A stretch of DNA of 64,000 bases from Miscanthus floridulus (lineage: Eukaryota > Streptophyta > Magnoliopsida > Poales > Poaceae). The stretch is from positions 111,864,461-111,928,460 of the forward strand of contig NC_089595.1 in the NCBI RefSeq assembly GCF_019320115.1, in the 5' to 3' direction. The notes under the pieces were generated by a model, which saw nothing but the letters and a program-made list of their open reading frames with translations, had not been told where the DNA came from and did not search any database. This document shows positions 52,661 to 63,892 of this stretch, piece after piece. The position numbers and the translations under genes were made by a program. Each line of letters begins with the position of its first letter. Position 1 is the stretch's first letter.

Positions 52661-52954
52661 AGTCAACTATAGCACCTTTATAATTCCGCTATAGCTTCTT
52701 TTAAGGGTGTACAACTAACTATAGCTTTTTTTTGTTGTAGCTAAATGTGGTAGGCCGCTATTTAAATATGTTTGGAGAAACACAAGTCAAAAACACAACC
52801 AGACCTAGGTGATTTTGTTGCTAAAACACAACTAGACTCTGGGTCTTCATTTTGGTTTTGTGGATGTTTTTTATTTTGATGGTGTTTTTATTTGTACTGA
52901 TCTCTTACATGATAGGACCCCCAACACACCACCGTTTCTCGAAGCTTTAGAAAT
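52661..52954. other. Spacer between LINE and gypsy element
   Basis: AT-rich, no gene seen; contains two related CTATAGCT-rich blocks near 52670-52730. Confidence 0.4.
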
Positions 52955-55900
52955 TGTAACACCTCGAGTGTTAGCCTTGCATAACTTGACTTGCATAACA
53001 TGAGCATGATCATCACGCATTCATAAACAAGCATTTACAATTGAAACATTTGATTGAAACATCTGCAATATTTGCTTGTTATCTCATGTTTCATTAACAT
53101 ATGCAACCTTTCTCATTATTTCATGTCTCCATGTGTATATTCATATGATCATGAGTGGACACATGTACTTGGTTAAAATGAGTCACCAAAAATCTTTTGG
53201 CAATGCTTGGGTTAGCAATTAGAGCATTGTTCATGAAGGTCACTTTTCATAATCAAGCCTTTAAGTCATGTTTCATGTGATTACTTTAAATGGCCCTATG
53301 AGTGACTACTACATGAAATGATTGAATGACCTTGCAAATTGCTTAAACATGCTTAGGATATCATCATGAACAACTTTGGTATTTAGGGCTAGGGCTAATT
53401 TGGTCATTAAGCCATGCTTTGGGTATGTATTATCATTTGAATGTAGCAGGTTTGACCAAAGTTGAACTAGATGTTAGAGACCTTGCATGGAGGAGTTCAC
53501 TAAAACAAAGTTGTAGTGTTTGACCTAAGGAACAACTTTTATTTTTGGGTCATTGACTGATTTAGCTTCTAACATGCTTGAATGGGTCCCACAAAAACCA
53601 GCAAAACCAAGCTTTCATCACTTAACGAATTTTTCTAAGTCCTGGATCACTGATAGCCTGACAAGCTGACCTTGAGCATGATTTTACTCCGTTTCTGTTA
53701 CGAATTAGAACAAGTGCTTTGAACAAGGATTGTAGCTGGTACATAGGTCTACAAATTTGGTTTAGGAAGTTTTGGCTAGAAGTCCACAGATTAAGAGTTT
53801 GTTCAACATGAAAACACGTCGTTAGGCTCGGCATTTCGTTACTGATGAACTGAATCGAAGCCGTTCGGTGGCCGACCGGTGCCACAACGCGAACGCCGTG
53901 TGTCCGCGGTGACGGCCGCACGTCGCCAACGCCCTGATCGCGTAGGCCACGACGCACCTGAACGTGGCCTTAACCCCTCCAGTGCCTGCCCGAGCCATCC
54001 CGCGCCCTCATTTCGCATTTCCCGGCCTCTCTTCCTCGCCGCAGCAGCAGCCGAGCGCCTCCTCGCTCCGCCATCGCCATAGCCGTGCGCAAGCTCGCAA
54101 TGAGCCATCCATTCTTCACCGCAGCAGCACCACTAGCTCCCCAGCAACCTACTACCTCCTCCCGTGTCTATTGGTAGCGCTTGGTAAGCCACCGCAACGC
54201 ATGCGAGCTCGCTGGACTTCCACCGCTAGCCCCGTCTCCGTGGCCACGTCGCCACCGTCCACCCCAGGCCGCGTTAGGGCGCTAGATAGCTCCGCCACAG
54301 CTCGGTGATGCTCGGCATAGCGTTCGATCAAGCCACCATAGCCCCCACCAGCGTACCGCCGTTGTCTAGCTCCGCCGTGCCGCCATGAACGCCGCCACCG
54401 TACTTAGCTCCGTCAATAGGCTCGGTCAAGTAGGTCAATAGCTCCGGGAAGTAGTGGGGGTCATGTCTTGAAGATGTCACCGCCGGCGGACTCACCGTCG
54501 ATGAGCTCTGGCCGCGCCGGCGTAGTGCAGCGCCGCTGCCCTGTTTCGAGTCACTGACTCGTGGGGTCCCCTGACCAGTGGGTCCCACCGGTCAGCGACA
54601 GTTAGAGTGTGTGATAGTTCATTTGATCCAGTTTTTGAATTCTTTTGTGATTTTTGTATCTTCAGTTTGCTGGCTCCAAAAATTGTGAAATAAATTTGTG
54701 AGTGTTCCTTAGGAAGTGTAGTATTTAGGAAAAATATGTTCTTGACTTGTACAGTAGAAATTTTTGGAGATTTAAATAGGGATTTGAAATGTGCTTTTGA
54801 ATGCATTCAAATTTGTTTATTTTATATCTAGAGTTCCTGAGCTCCAAAAATTATGAAATTTTTGTGGTAAGCTATTCTTGTCATGTATGAACTCTGGTAA
54901 AAATTTGAGGATCAGTGCATGTGTAGATTTATAGTTATACATTTTTCTTTTATGAATAGTTAATCCTTGTGTAAATTTTTACAAATTATTTAGGAATCCA
55001 AAATTCATGAAATTTGTTGGAGGTAATCCTAGTACCATATGGATGCTAAGAAAAATAGGAAATCTATTGCTTGACACTTTTCAATAGGGTTTTCCATTTA
55101 TGCTATTTCAAGCCTTGCTGCTTTGTCATTTTTGCATAGGATGTTCTACTTGGTAAAATGACATGAAATTTTTATAGTAGTCCTTTGATAGCATTAGTAA
55201 GGCACTGTAAATTTTTGAGAATTTATGAAGCACATCTGATATGTGTTTATTATTTAACCTAGATATCGAAATAAAATAATAAAGGCATTTAAATAAATAG
55301 TTTGGGCTTCACCATTATATTATCTAAAATGTATTTGGTATGCTTACACTATTGGTAGATTTTAAGTTGTCAAATTTGGAATGATTACATGAAGTAGAAG
55401 TAGTGTTACTTTATATTGCATGTTGAATAGTTTCTGGACAGATTCTGTAGTTTGAGGAGTTTCATGTTGAAAATGATGTGAACTGTAAAAATGGTTAATA
55501 ACAAAGTTGTAGGGAATTTGATAAGCTTTCCAGAAAGTCTAGGATCACTAAAATTGGATTAGTAGAACTCCAGTTATGAGTGAAACAAGTAGCTACTGTT
55601 TGTGGCATAATCGATGCATTGTGGAAATAGTTAATTAAATAATCGAGAAGAGATATGCACCTACTCAATAAACATGATGCACTTGTTAACATATATGCAT
55701 TCGTAATACTTATGCCATACTCATGCATCTAGGATCGAAGGAAGAGATCACGTTGCTGGAATTCGAAGAAGCAGAGGAAGGGAATCAGCAGGAGGATCCG
55801 CAAGCCGTAGCTCCCGAAGGCGTTGAGCAGAACCCTGAAGAGCTTCCGGAGTGTCCTGACCACCGCCCTACTTCCTTTCTGCGAGGCAAGCCCCAGAGCA

Positions 55901-57383
55901 TTATAAGTCTCCTAGTAATTTACAAATGTTTACTTACGTACTTATGATTGATGCATTAGGTTATAAGAGTTGAATGAAACCACTTGATGCATGTACATTC
56001 CTTGTCCAGATATTACACCTTTAACCGGTATAGGTCCAGGATCGAATATATGCTTAGCCATGCTTAGACTGGTAGAAGTTGGGTGATGTCCTGTCACCTG
56101 CGAGATGTAGGTGGATACCGGAGCACGGTTGGCTATATCTGCTATCGTGGAACAGAACCATGAGGTAAAAGTAAATCGAGATCGGACGGGAAGTCAATAG
56201 AGAAGCAACAAGACATTGAGGTCTTGGGTGTGAATTTATCCCCGTCTGTGTCGATTAAGGACCGTATCATTGTTGGCACTTCTGACAAGATTAAACGCAT
56301 GCCTCTCACTTAGCTGGCCGGATAACTCGTTCCGACCGCGAAGCCGAGTAATTCAACTCAGGCCAAGAACCGTTCTATTGTGCGCTCCTTCCGGGGAACG
56401 ATCAGACTGAGCCCAAGGGCAGGCTTGGCCTGAGCATCCTAGCATCTGGTGTTCCAGATTGTGCGGCGCGGTACGGACCCGCGAAATGTGTACCTGAGTT
56501 TTACCAAAGGTGACCTAAGGCTATCGTGGCTGGTAGACCTGGGTTTATGTTAGGAATAAATTCCCAGCTGGTTGAAATCGATTCGAATCGCCGTCTCTCC
56601 CAGATAGTGAGAAACTTGGCTAGTCCCAACATCGTAGCAACTGTGTTATGAAACATGATGGTTCGGAGGAATATGGAATTACAATACCTGCTATGGTTAC
56701 TATTGTATGCTTCTAAATGATATACCACATGTTTGGCATAGGATAATTGCTAATCTAGAAATAGATAGTTATAATTAACCTGATAAAGAAATTGTAACTG
56801 TACCATGACTCAATTGCTTTTACGCAATAATGTTGTCGAGTTACGTCCACTTATACAGCCTTGCATAATCCTTGGAGTCATTTTATTTCTGGTTTATGAT
56901 GGGTAAGTCTAGCTGAGTACCTTCTCGTACTCAGGGTTTATTTTTCCCATTGTTGCAGATGGCACTGTGTATCATGGTTATTGCAAGAGTTGCTTCTATC
57001 CCGCAGTGGATGAGGAGTAAGCCTTGGGCAGGCTTCTTTAGTAATTCCTATCTTTGCTTTTGTGGACCGTGATCTTACTTGGCACTGTATTAAACTATGT
57101 TGGAAACTTTATCTTCGAACTTATTTGCTTCTGCTTTATTTATCAAACTCGTTTTGTAATAACTTTTATTCGTACTCTGATGATGAAATGTATCTGTGAA
57201 CTTTATGTAATATGTGGCATGTATGTTGAATCCTGTATGATCTTGGTTGTTGTAAATCATTTATCGAGACCCGTCGTGGTACTCGACGGACTACCGGGTT
57301 TATATGGGCTCAAGTATGACAGTGCGACCGCTTGCGGACTGCCATTGTATTTGTATTCTTATAAATTGGTCGGTTCTGCGACA
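52955..57383 (+). repeat. 5' LTR of the chromovirus, 4.4 kb
   Basis: Begins TGTAACACCTCGAGTG and ends GTTCTGCGACA. The border is set by the primer site two bases later and by the match of its first 108 bases to 63893-64000 (one difference). It is mostly AT-rich with a GC-rich part at about 53870-54600. Open frames inside it are short and not supported as genes. Confidence 0.9.
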
Positions 57384-57385
57384 GC

Positions 57386-57400
57386 TGGTATCAGAGCAAG
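57386..57400 (+). promoter_or_regulatory. Primer binding site (Met-tRNA type)
   Basis: TGGTATCAGAGCAAG, complementary to the 3' end of plant initiator Met-tRNA, two bases after the LTR end. Confidence 0.93.
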
Positions 57401-58152
57401 ATTCAACGTTAATTGTCACAAGTGTATTTAAAACAAAAGTGTTTGTTTTCCAAAAACCCTTCTCTAGCAACTAATAGTTATATAATAGGTATTTGAAATC
57501 TAAAGTGTGCCAATGATCACTTTCCTTATGCCCAACTTAAGGACTATTAGGTGGCTATTTAAGTACTAACATGGGGGTTTTTACTTCGTCGTCCATACGG
57601 CATGCTATAGTATGGATGCCATTCACTTGAGTGGTAATGTATGGATCAAATGCCTCTACGCCAAGGTAAGATGATGAGTGTATGACCGCAAGATGTGAGC
57701 GTGTGGTCGGGAAGAGTTAGCTTTGGTACGGCTATGTATGCATGCTTGCATGTGTATATGGTACGTATTTAATTGTGGGTTTAAATTATTGTTGGGTAGA
57801 TTGATACGGAAGTATATGTATGGGTATACATATATGGAAGTATTTACAATTACATTCTGCATATTTCGTTATGGGTTTAGGGCTGAAATGAAATTTTATG
57901 CAGGTACACTAACAATGAAACGTGTAGCTCGACTAGTTACGCTAATTATGAGAGAACGTATGTATGCCACCATGTCTACCGTTAGAAACAAATTTTTCCT
58001 AAGTTTGTGAGGACGTACGGAACGAGCATGCATCATGATAATTACCATTCACATAACTACATTATTCCTCTCCTTATAAAATTCTTACTCGGTTATGTAA
58101 CTCTTATCCATTATGGCATTGTCTCACCAAGGGGTACATGTTAATGGTGCAG
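57401..58152 (+). other. Leader of the chromovirus
   Basis: AT-rich untranslated region; it ends in GTGCAG directly before the ATG of the extra ORF, which would suit a 3' splice site. Confidence 0.6.
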
Positions 58153-59082
58153 ATGGCACGCACCAAGCAGACTGCTCGCAAGTCCACCGGAGACAGAGCT
58201 CCCAGTCGTCAACTTGCTCCACGTACCCATCAACGTCACATGTTCCTTGGAGAGTTTGGGATGCCTACACTCTTGTGGAGAGTGCTCAGCTATGTGGGCT
58301 ATCCTAATGGAATGGAACCCCGCTATTTCTGGGCGAATGAGCAGTTGGGAGAAGGTCTCTTAGTTACTATGGAGGCCATTGTTCGTCCCCGAGGTGACGA
58401 TTCTAAGTGGACAGGCTGGTGTTATGAGTCAACTGGCAGGACTGCTGAAGAAGCAGCTGGCAGGGCAGCCTTTGGGATCCTGAGGGATATCATGGATCAT
58501 TTTCCTCAGGAGCTGGCAACCGCTTTGGTTGGAGTCTTTCCAAGGGGCAACCCCTCCACTGACTCATGGCAGCAGGCAAGAGGAAGACCCTTGGAGGTTG
58601 GTGCAACAGAAGGGCAGAACAGTGATAACCCTTCCATGAGCGCCATGTTCACAATGATAAGAGTGTTAGATGGAGTAGAAGGTAGCCTCAGACATGTGTC
58701 TGGTGCTCTTGGTCATGCCCGCGAGGACCGACATCAGCTTCAAAGGGAGCACGACGCTGAGATTGAGAGGCTCACTGAAGAGATGACTCAGTTAACTCAC
58801 CAAAGGAATGCAGCCTAGTCTAGGGAAGATATCCTGAGAGCTCGACAGTTTGAGCTGGGGCAGCAGCTGGCCCATGCGGAAGAATACAACGATAATCTAC
58901 ATGAAGAGGTTCATCTGCTGAACAATCAACTCCACCCTTATGTCCCACCTGGAGCCGCAGAGATGGATCTAGAAGGGTATGAGGAAGAAGAAGAAGAAGA
59001 AGTGGAGCCTGAAGAAGAAGTAGAACCTGAGGAAGGAGATGATCCTGCGTCTGACCTCGATAGTGATCATGATGAGGATTAG
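58153..59082 (+). CDS. Extra retrotransposon ORF with histone H3-like N-terminal tail
   Basis: Starting at ATG 58153 the first residues after Met are ARTKQTARKSTG, identical to histone H3 residues 1-12; the next 12 align without gaps with five identities (17 of 24 in all). K4 and K9 are kept; K14, K18 and K23 are Arg. No histone fold follows. Residues about 30-150 form a globular part of unknown family with GLLVTMEAIVRPRG and TAEEAAGRAAFGILRDIM, which loosely recalls the beta and last helix of double-stranded-RNA-binding domains (inference only). Then a coiled-coil-like stretch (REDRHQLQREHDAEIERL) leads to TAG at 58816. In the same frame 87 further codons continue the coil and end in a Glu/Asp-rich tail, stopping at 59080-59082. 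An earlier in-frame ATG (58138) would add MLMVQ and hide the tail; the CAG before the second start could be a splice acceptor. Its role in the element is unknown. Confidence 0.75.
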
Positions 59083-59438
59083 ATCGCTTAGTACTTAGTG
59101 GAAGGTCTAATGTATCACCTTTATTCATGTAATGGACCTGTAGTTCGAATTTGGCATTAGTAAACCCGACTATCATGTAATGTTGATTAATTGCACGTTT
59201 GGTTGAACATCAATGCAATTCTAGTCCTTTGTCGGTAATCACGATTTAAATTTGCATGCGTTATGAGCGCGATAAGTGGTTAAATTGGTGATGTCATGTT
59301 GCGAGAATGAATTGTTATGCCTCTATTTTTATTGTGCTTTTGAGAATTTTCTCTAGTAATTCAGTTTGGCATGAGTACCTGATTCATCTGCAATCTCTTG
59401 ACATCAACCAATAATCTCTTATTGTTGCAACTTCGCAG
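59083..59438 (+). other. Spacer between the extra ORF and gag
   Basis: AT-rich, no coding potential; it ends with TTCGCAG immediately before the gag ATG, again a splice-acceptor-like end after a pyrimidine-rich tract (about 59415-59437). Confidence 0.6.
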
Positions 59439-60509
59439 ATGACGCGCACCCGTGCTGGAGCTGGTGGCAGCCAGGATGGCAACTAGAATGACTTGCCACC
59501 CCCACCACCGCTGTCTGCTCAGGAATTCTTTACCCAGTTCCTAGGGAGCCAGCGGACAATGGAGGAAGCTTTGCGCCTTATCGCGCAAAACACTGCTCGT
59601 GGCCACCCACATCAACCAGGGGCAGAGCCAAATCAGCATAGTACATTCAAGGAGTTTCTGGACATGAAGCCTCCAATCTTCAAGGTGGTTGAGGAACCAC
59701 TGCAGGCCGATGAGTGGCTGAATACCATTGAGCAGAAATTTTGTCTGCTGATGGTCACGGAGCATCTGAAAGCTGAATATGCTTCTCATCAATTGCAAGG
59801 ACCAGCAAGGATCTGGTGGACGCACTTCCTGTCGTCTCTACCTGCTAATGCATGATTTACCTAGGAACAGTTCAAGATGGCTTTTAGGGGACACCATATT
59901 CCCCCAGGCCTGATGCGCATGAAAGCCACCGAATTTATGAGGCTCACTCAAGGAACGAAGTCACTCATAGAATATATGCACACATTCAACAACTTGTCAA
60001 GATATGCTCCAAGTTTCATGGATACCGAGGAGAAAAAGATAGAGAGTTTCAAGCAAGGTCTGGGTACCAAACTGATGAAGACTATGGCAAATTCTAGATG
60101 TGCCACGTACAATGAGTTCATTAGTGATGCCTTGACCCAAGAAAACCACAACAACATGCATGTAGCTGCTAAGGGTCGCAAAAGGGCATATGAGGCCGGT
60201 GCATCCGGATCTTTCCAGTCAAAAGCGCCTATCACGACTAGGCCACAATTCCGTCCACCTACACCCAAGTTTAGGCCTCCACCACCTAAAGCTCAGAATA
60301 ACAGGCCACAGAAACCATTCCGTAAGGCATTCACTATTGCCCTACCAAAAGGAAATGGCAATCAGGATAGCTCCACCGGATTCAGAAGTAATCAACCATG
60401 CTTCAACTGCAACCAACTAGGTCATTGGTCCAAGGAATGCCCCCACCCCAAGAGGAATGGCAACCCAAATCAGAACAATCAGAGGCAGGTGAATGCCAGG
60501 GCACATTAG
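59439..60509 (+). pseudogene. Chromovirus gag with internal stops
   Basis: Frame starts ATGACGCGCACCCGT at 59439. Recognisable parts are the retrotransposon gag domain (FLDMKPPIFKV, ADEWLNTIEQKF, GPARIWWTHF, SLIEYMHTFNNLSRYAP) and the zinc knuckle CFNCNQLGHWSKEC (C-x2-C-x4-H-x4-C) near 60400. Stops interrupt the frame at 59484 (TAG), 59853 (TGA), 59862 (TAG) and 60507 (TAG); there is no frameshift. Confidence 0.92.
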
Positions 60510-60515
60510 GGACAA

Positions 60516-62951
60516 GTGCATTATACCGCTGTAGAAGAAGTGCCCGCCGGAGAAGTTGTCATGGCTGGTATGTTTCTCGTCAACAAGCATCCCGCTGTTG
60601 TTTTATTTGATTCGGGAGCTTCTCATTCATTTATGAGTCAAGCATTTGCATCTAGACATGATCAAGAAATAATTGAAGTAAGTAAAGGGGGTTATCACAT
60701 AAGTTCAGCAGGGGGTACTGTTACTACCAAAAAGGTAGTAAAAAATGTACTCATCTTGATACAAGGGAGGGAGTACACCACGGACTTGATAATATTGCCT
60801 GGGTTATCGATAAGTGTAATCTTAGGCATGAATTGGATGAAGGATCATGGTGTTCTTATTGACACTAGCACCCACACTATTATGTTGAGAGAACCCACAG
60901 GAGGGAATGCTTTTCTAGTCCCACTCTCCCACGATTTTGAACCCCAACATTTAGCCTATGCTATCCAAACCACCACCATATGTGATATCCCAGTGGTTTG
61001 TGAGTTTTTGGATGTATTTCCAGAGGAATTACCAGGTCTACCACCGGATAGGGACGTGGAATTTAAGATCGAGTTAGTGCTAGGTACCACACCCATATCC
61101 AGAAGGCCCTATAGAATGCCACCCAATGAGTTAGCGGAACTTAAGGTTCAAATGCAAGATCTGATGGACAAGGGTCTTATCCAACCTAGCTCATCTCCGT
61201 GGGGATGTCTAGCCTTGTTTGTGAAAAAGAAGGATAAGTCACTAAGAATGTGTGTAGATTACAGACCACTCAATGCTGTGACCATCAAGAACAAATATCC
61301 ATTGCCCCGCATCGACATCTTGTTCGATCAGCTAGCAAAGGCAAAGGTATTCTCCAAAATTGACTTGAGATCAGGTTACCATCAGATAAAGATCAGACCG
61401 GAGGATATACCTAAAACTGCTTTCTCTACTAGGTATGGCTTATACGAGTATTTGGTTATGTCTTTTGGACTAACAAATGCTCCAGCCTACTTCATGTACC
61501 TAATGAACTCGGTATTCATGCTCGAACTCGATAAGTCCGTGGTCGTGTTTATCAATGACATTTTGATTTATTTAGAAAATGAGTCAGATTATGAAGAGCA
61601 ACTGAGGATTGTCCTATCCAGACTGTGGGAGCATAAGCTATATGCCAAGTTTAGCAAATGTGAATTTTGGATGAGCAAAGTACCTTTCTTAGGTCACATT
61701 TTATCAAGAGATGGAATCTCAGTAGACCCATCAAAAGTACAAGAGGTCATGGATTGGAAAGCCCCAACTTCGGTTCATGAAGTTTGGAGTTTTCTAGGGT
61801 TAGCAGGATACTATCGTCGGTTTATTCCAGATTTCTCAAAGATAGCTAAGCCTATGACCAGACTACTTCAGAAAGATGAGAAGTACAAATGGACACCAGA
61901 ATGTGAAATAGCTTTTCACACCCTCAGAACTTTGTTGACTACAGCCCCTGTGCTAGCACAACCAGACATTGAAAGGCCTTTTGATGTATTTTGTGATGCA
62001 TCAGGAATAGGTTTGGGATGTGTGCTTATGCAAGAAGGGAGAGTAATTGCATATGCTTCTCGGCAATTGAGGAAACATGAAGTCAACTACCCTACACATG
62101 ATTTGGAACTTGCAGCCGTTGTCCATGCATTAAAGATATGGAGACATTACTTGTTGGGCAATGTATGTCATATCTATACTAACCACAAAAGCCTCAAGTA
62201 TATCTTTACCCAGCCTGAGCTGAACATGAGACAACGAAGATGGTTAGAATTGATTAAGGACTACAATTTAGAAGTGCATTACCATCCGGGTAAAGCTAAT
62301 GTAGTGGCCGATGCACTTAGTCAGAAGTCCCATTGCAACACTATGGAAGCCTTGTTGGAAGATGGATTCAACTTGCTACATCCTGCTGTACTACACAATA
62401 TCACAATCAGTTGTTCACTTGAGGGTAAAATCATAGAGCTGCAACAGACAGATGTAGGAATAAGTCACATCAAGAAGAAAATGCAAGAGCAAGAAACCAA
62501 ACATTTTAGATTGGACGAAAGAGGTGTATTATGGTTTGAGGACCGGCTAGTGGTACCAAAAGACCAGGAGCTAAAGAATCAAATTTTAGCTGAAGCTCAC
62601 TCGTCCAAATTGTCCATCCATCTGGGTAGTAGTAAGATGTATCAAGATTTGAAAACCTGTTTTTGGTGGACTAAGATGAAGAAAGAGATCGCAGCCTATG
62701 TCGCTAGGTGTGATAACTGTAGTAGAGTGAAAGCCGTCCATATGAAAACTGCTGGATTACTTCAGCCATTGCCTATTCCAGGATGGAAATGGGAGGAAAT
62801 CAGCATGGACTTTATCATAGGCCTTCCAATGACACTGAAAGGTCACGATTCAATCTGGGTCATTGTTGATCGTCTCACCAAGTCAGCACACTTTATACCC
62901 GTGAACACATGGTATATAGTTGGAAAATATGCTAAGATATATGTTTCCTAG
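60516..62951 (+). CDS. Chromovirus pol: protease, reverse transcriptase, RNase H, start of integrase
   Basis: 811 residues open, in the gag frame. Protease active site [10 protein letters not shown] at residues 30-39. The reverse transcriptase has [15 protein letters not shown] and, at the catalytic loop, FINDILIY (Asn at residue 347) where the family has a double Asp. RNase H has DASGIGLG (Asp 494), and YTNHKSLKY with Asn 556 where Asp is usual. The integrase zinc finger (H-x-H-type part, then CDNC) and the start of the catalytic core ([23 protein letters not shown]) follow, then TAG at 62949. Both Asn changes would be expected to destroy catalysis. Confidence 0.93.
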   Translation: MHYTAVEEVPAGEVVMAGMFLVNKHPAVVLFDSGASHSFMSQAFASRHDQEIIEVSKGGYHISSAGGTVTTKKVVKNVLILIQGREYTTDLIILPGLSISVILGMNWMKDHGVLIDTSTHTIMLREPTGGNAFLVPLSHDFEPQHLAYAIQTTTICDIPVVCEFLDVFPEELPGLPPDRDVEFKIELVLGTTPISRRPYRMPPNELAELKVQMQDLMDKGLIQPSSSPWGCLALFVKKKDKSLRMCVDYRPLNAVTIKNKYPLPRIDILFDQLAKAKVFSKIDLRSGYHQIKIRPEDIPKTAFSTRYGLYEYLVMSFGLTNAPAYFMYLMNSVFMLELDKSVVVFINDILIYLENESDYEEQLRIVLSRLWEHKLYAKFSKCEFWMSKVPFLGHILSRDGISVDPSKVQEVMDWKAPTSVHEVWSFLGLAGYYRRFIPDFSKIAKPMTRLLQKDEKYKWTPECEIAFHTLRTLLTTAPVLAQPDIERPFDVFCDASGIGLGCVLMQEGRVIAYASRQLRKHEVNYPTHDLELAAVVHALKIWRHYLLGNVCHIYTNHKSLKYIFTQPELNMRQRRWLELIKDYNLEVHYHPGKANVVADALSQKSHCNTMEALLEDGFNLLHPAVLHNITISCSLEGKIIELQQTDVGISHIKKKMQEQETKHFRLDERGVLWFEDRLVVPKDQELKNQILAEAHSSKLSIHLGSSKMYQDLKTCFWWTKMKKEIAAYVARCDNCSRVKAVHMKTAGLLQPLPIPGWKWEEISMDFIIGLPMTLKGHDSIWVIVDRLTKSAHFIPVNTWYIVGKYAKIYVS

Positions 62952-63881
62952 ATCATGAGACTGCATGGAGTACCCAGGACTATAATCTCAGATAGAGGAC
63001 CACAGTTCATAGCTCATTTCTAGGAGCACTTACACCAGGCTTTGGGAACCAAGCTAATCAGAAGTTCAGCTTATCATCCGCAAACTTCAGGACAGACAGA
63101 GCGAGTGAACCAAATCCTAGAAGATTTACTTAGAGCTTGTGTTATATCTTCAAAAGGTTCATGGGAGAAATAGTTACCTTTAGCTGAATTCTCCTATAAC
63201 AACAGTTATCAAGCGAGTATCAGAATGGCTCCATTTGAAGCCTTGTATGGCAGAAAGTGCAGAACTCCATTGAATTGGATTGAGCCCGATGAAAGGAGAT
63301 ACTTTGGTATTGATTTTGTCAATGAAGCCGAAGAGCAAGTACGTATCATCCAACAACATATGAAGGCAGCTCAATCAAGACAAAAGAGTTATGCCAACAG
63401 AAGAAGAAGACCACTGACTTTTGAAGTGGATGACTATGTATACTTGAGAGTATCACCCATAAAAGGTGTGAAAAGATTTGGGATGAAAAAGAAGCTTTCA
63501 CCAAGATATGTAGGGCCATACAAATTTTGGGAACAAAAAGGGAAGGTTGCGTATAAGTTACAACTTCCACCAGAGATGAGTGCAATCTTTGATGTGTTCC
63601 ATGTTGCTCAGCTAAAGAAATGTCTTCGAGTACCGGAAGAAGCTATTGCACCCACCAACATGCAGCTTCAATCGGATTTGACCTATGAAGAAAAGCCAAT
63701 TTAAGTATTAGAAGAGATGGAGAGAGTAACGAGTAAGATTATTAAGTTCTATAAGGTGGTGTGGAACAATCATAGTGAACAAGATGCTACGTGGGAAAGA
63801 GAAGATTATCTACGAGAAGTTTACCCCCGCCTTTTTCCAAGAATGGTAGGTCTTGCAAATCTCGGGATGAGATTTTTATAA
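62952..63881 (+). pseudogene. Chromovirus integrase end and chromodomain with stops
   Basis: Continues the pol frame. The integrase core has RLHGVPRTIISDRGPQF (second catalytic Asp) and YHPQTSGQTERVNQ (catalytic Glu), the GPY/F region SPRYVGPYKFWEQKGKVAYK, then a chromodomain-like end with KFYKVVWNNHSEQDATWERE. Stops at 63021, 63171 and 63702; final TAA at 63879-63881. Chromodomains of this lineage are thought to direct integration to marked chromatin. Confidence 0.9.
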
Positions 63882-63892
63882 GGGGGAGGGGC
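63879..63892 (+). promoter_or_regulatory. Polypurine tract
   Basis: TAAGGGGGAGGGGC just before the 3' LTR; the site for plus-strand priming. It overlaps the last codon of pol. Confidence 0.88.

Noticed and set aside
53622..54600. Genes in the GC-rich part of the long LTR
   Set aside because: Short open frames on both strands without motifs; the region lies inside the LTR.
58138..58152. First in-frame ATG as the start of the H3-like ORF
   Set aside because: Not excluded, but it would add MLMVQ and bury the H3-like N-terminus; the later ATG directly follows a splice-acceptor-like CAG.
58153..59082. Genuine histone H3 gene or pseudogene
   Set aside because: Similarity ends after about 24 residues; there is no histone fold, and the ORF sits between primer site and gag of an otherwise colinear retrotransposon.
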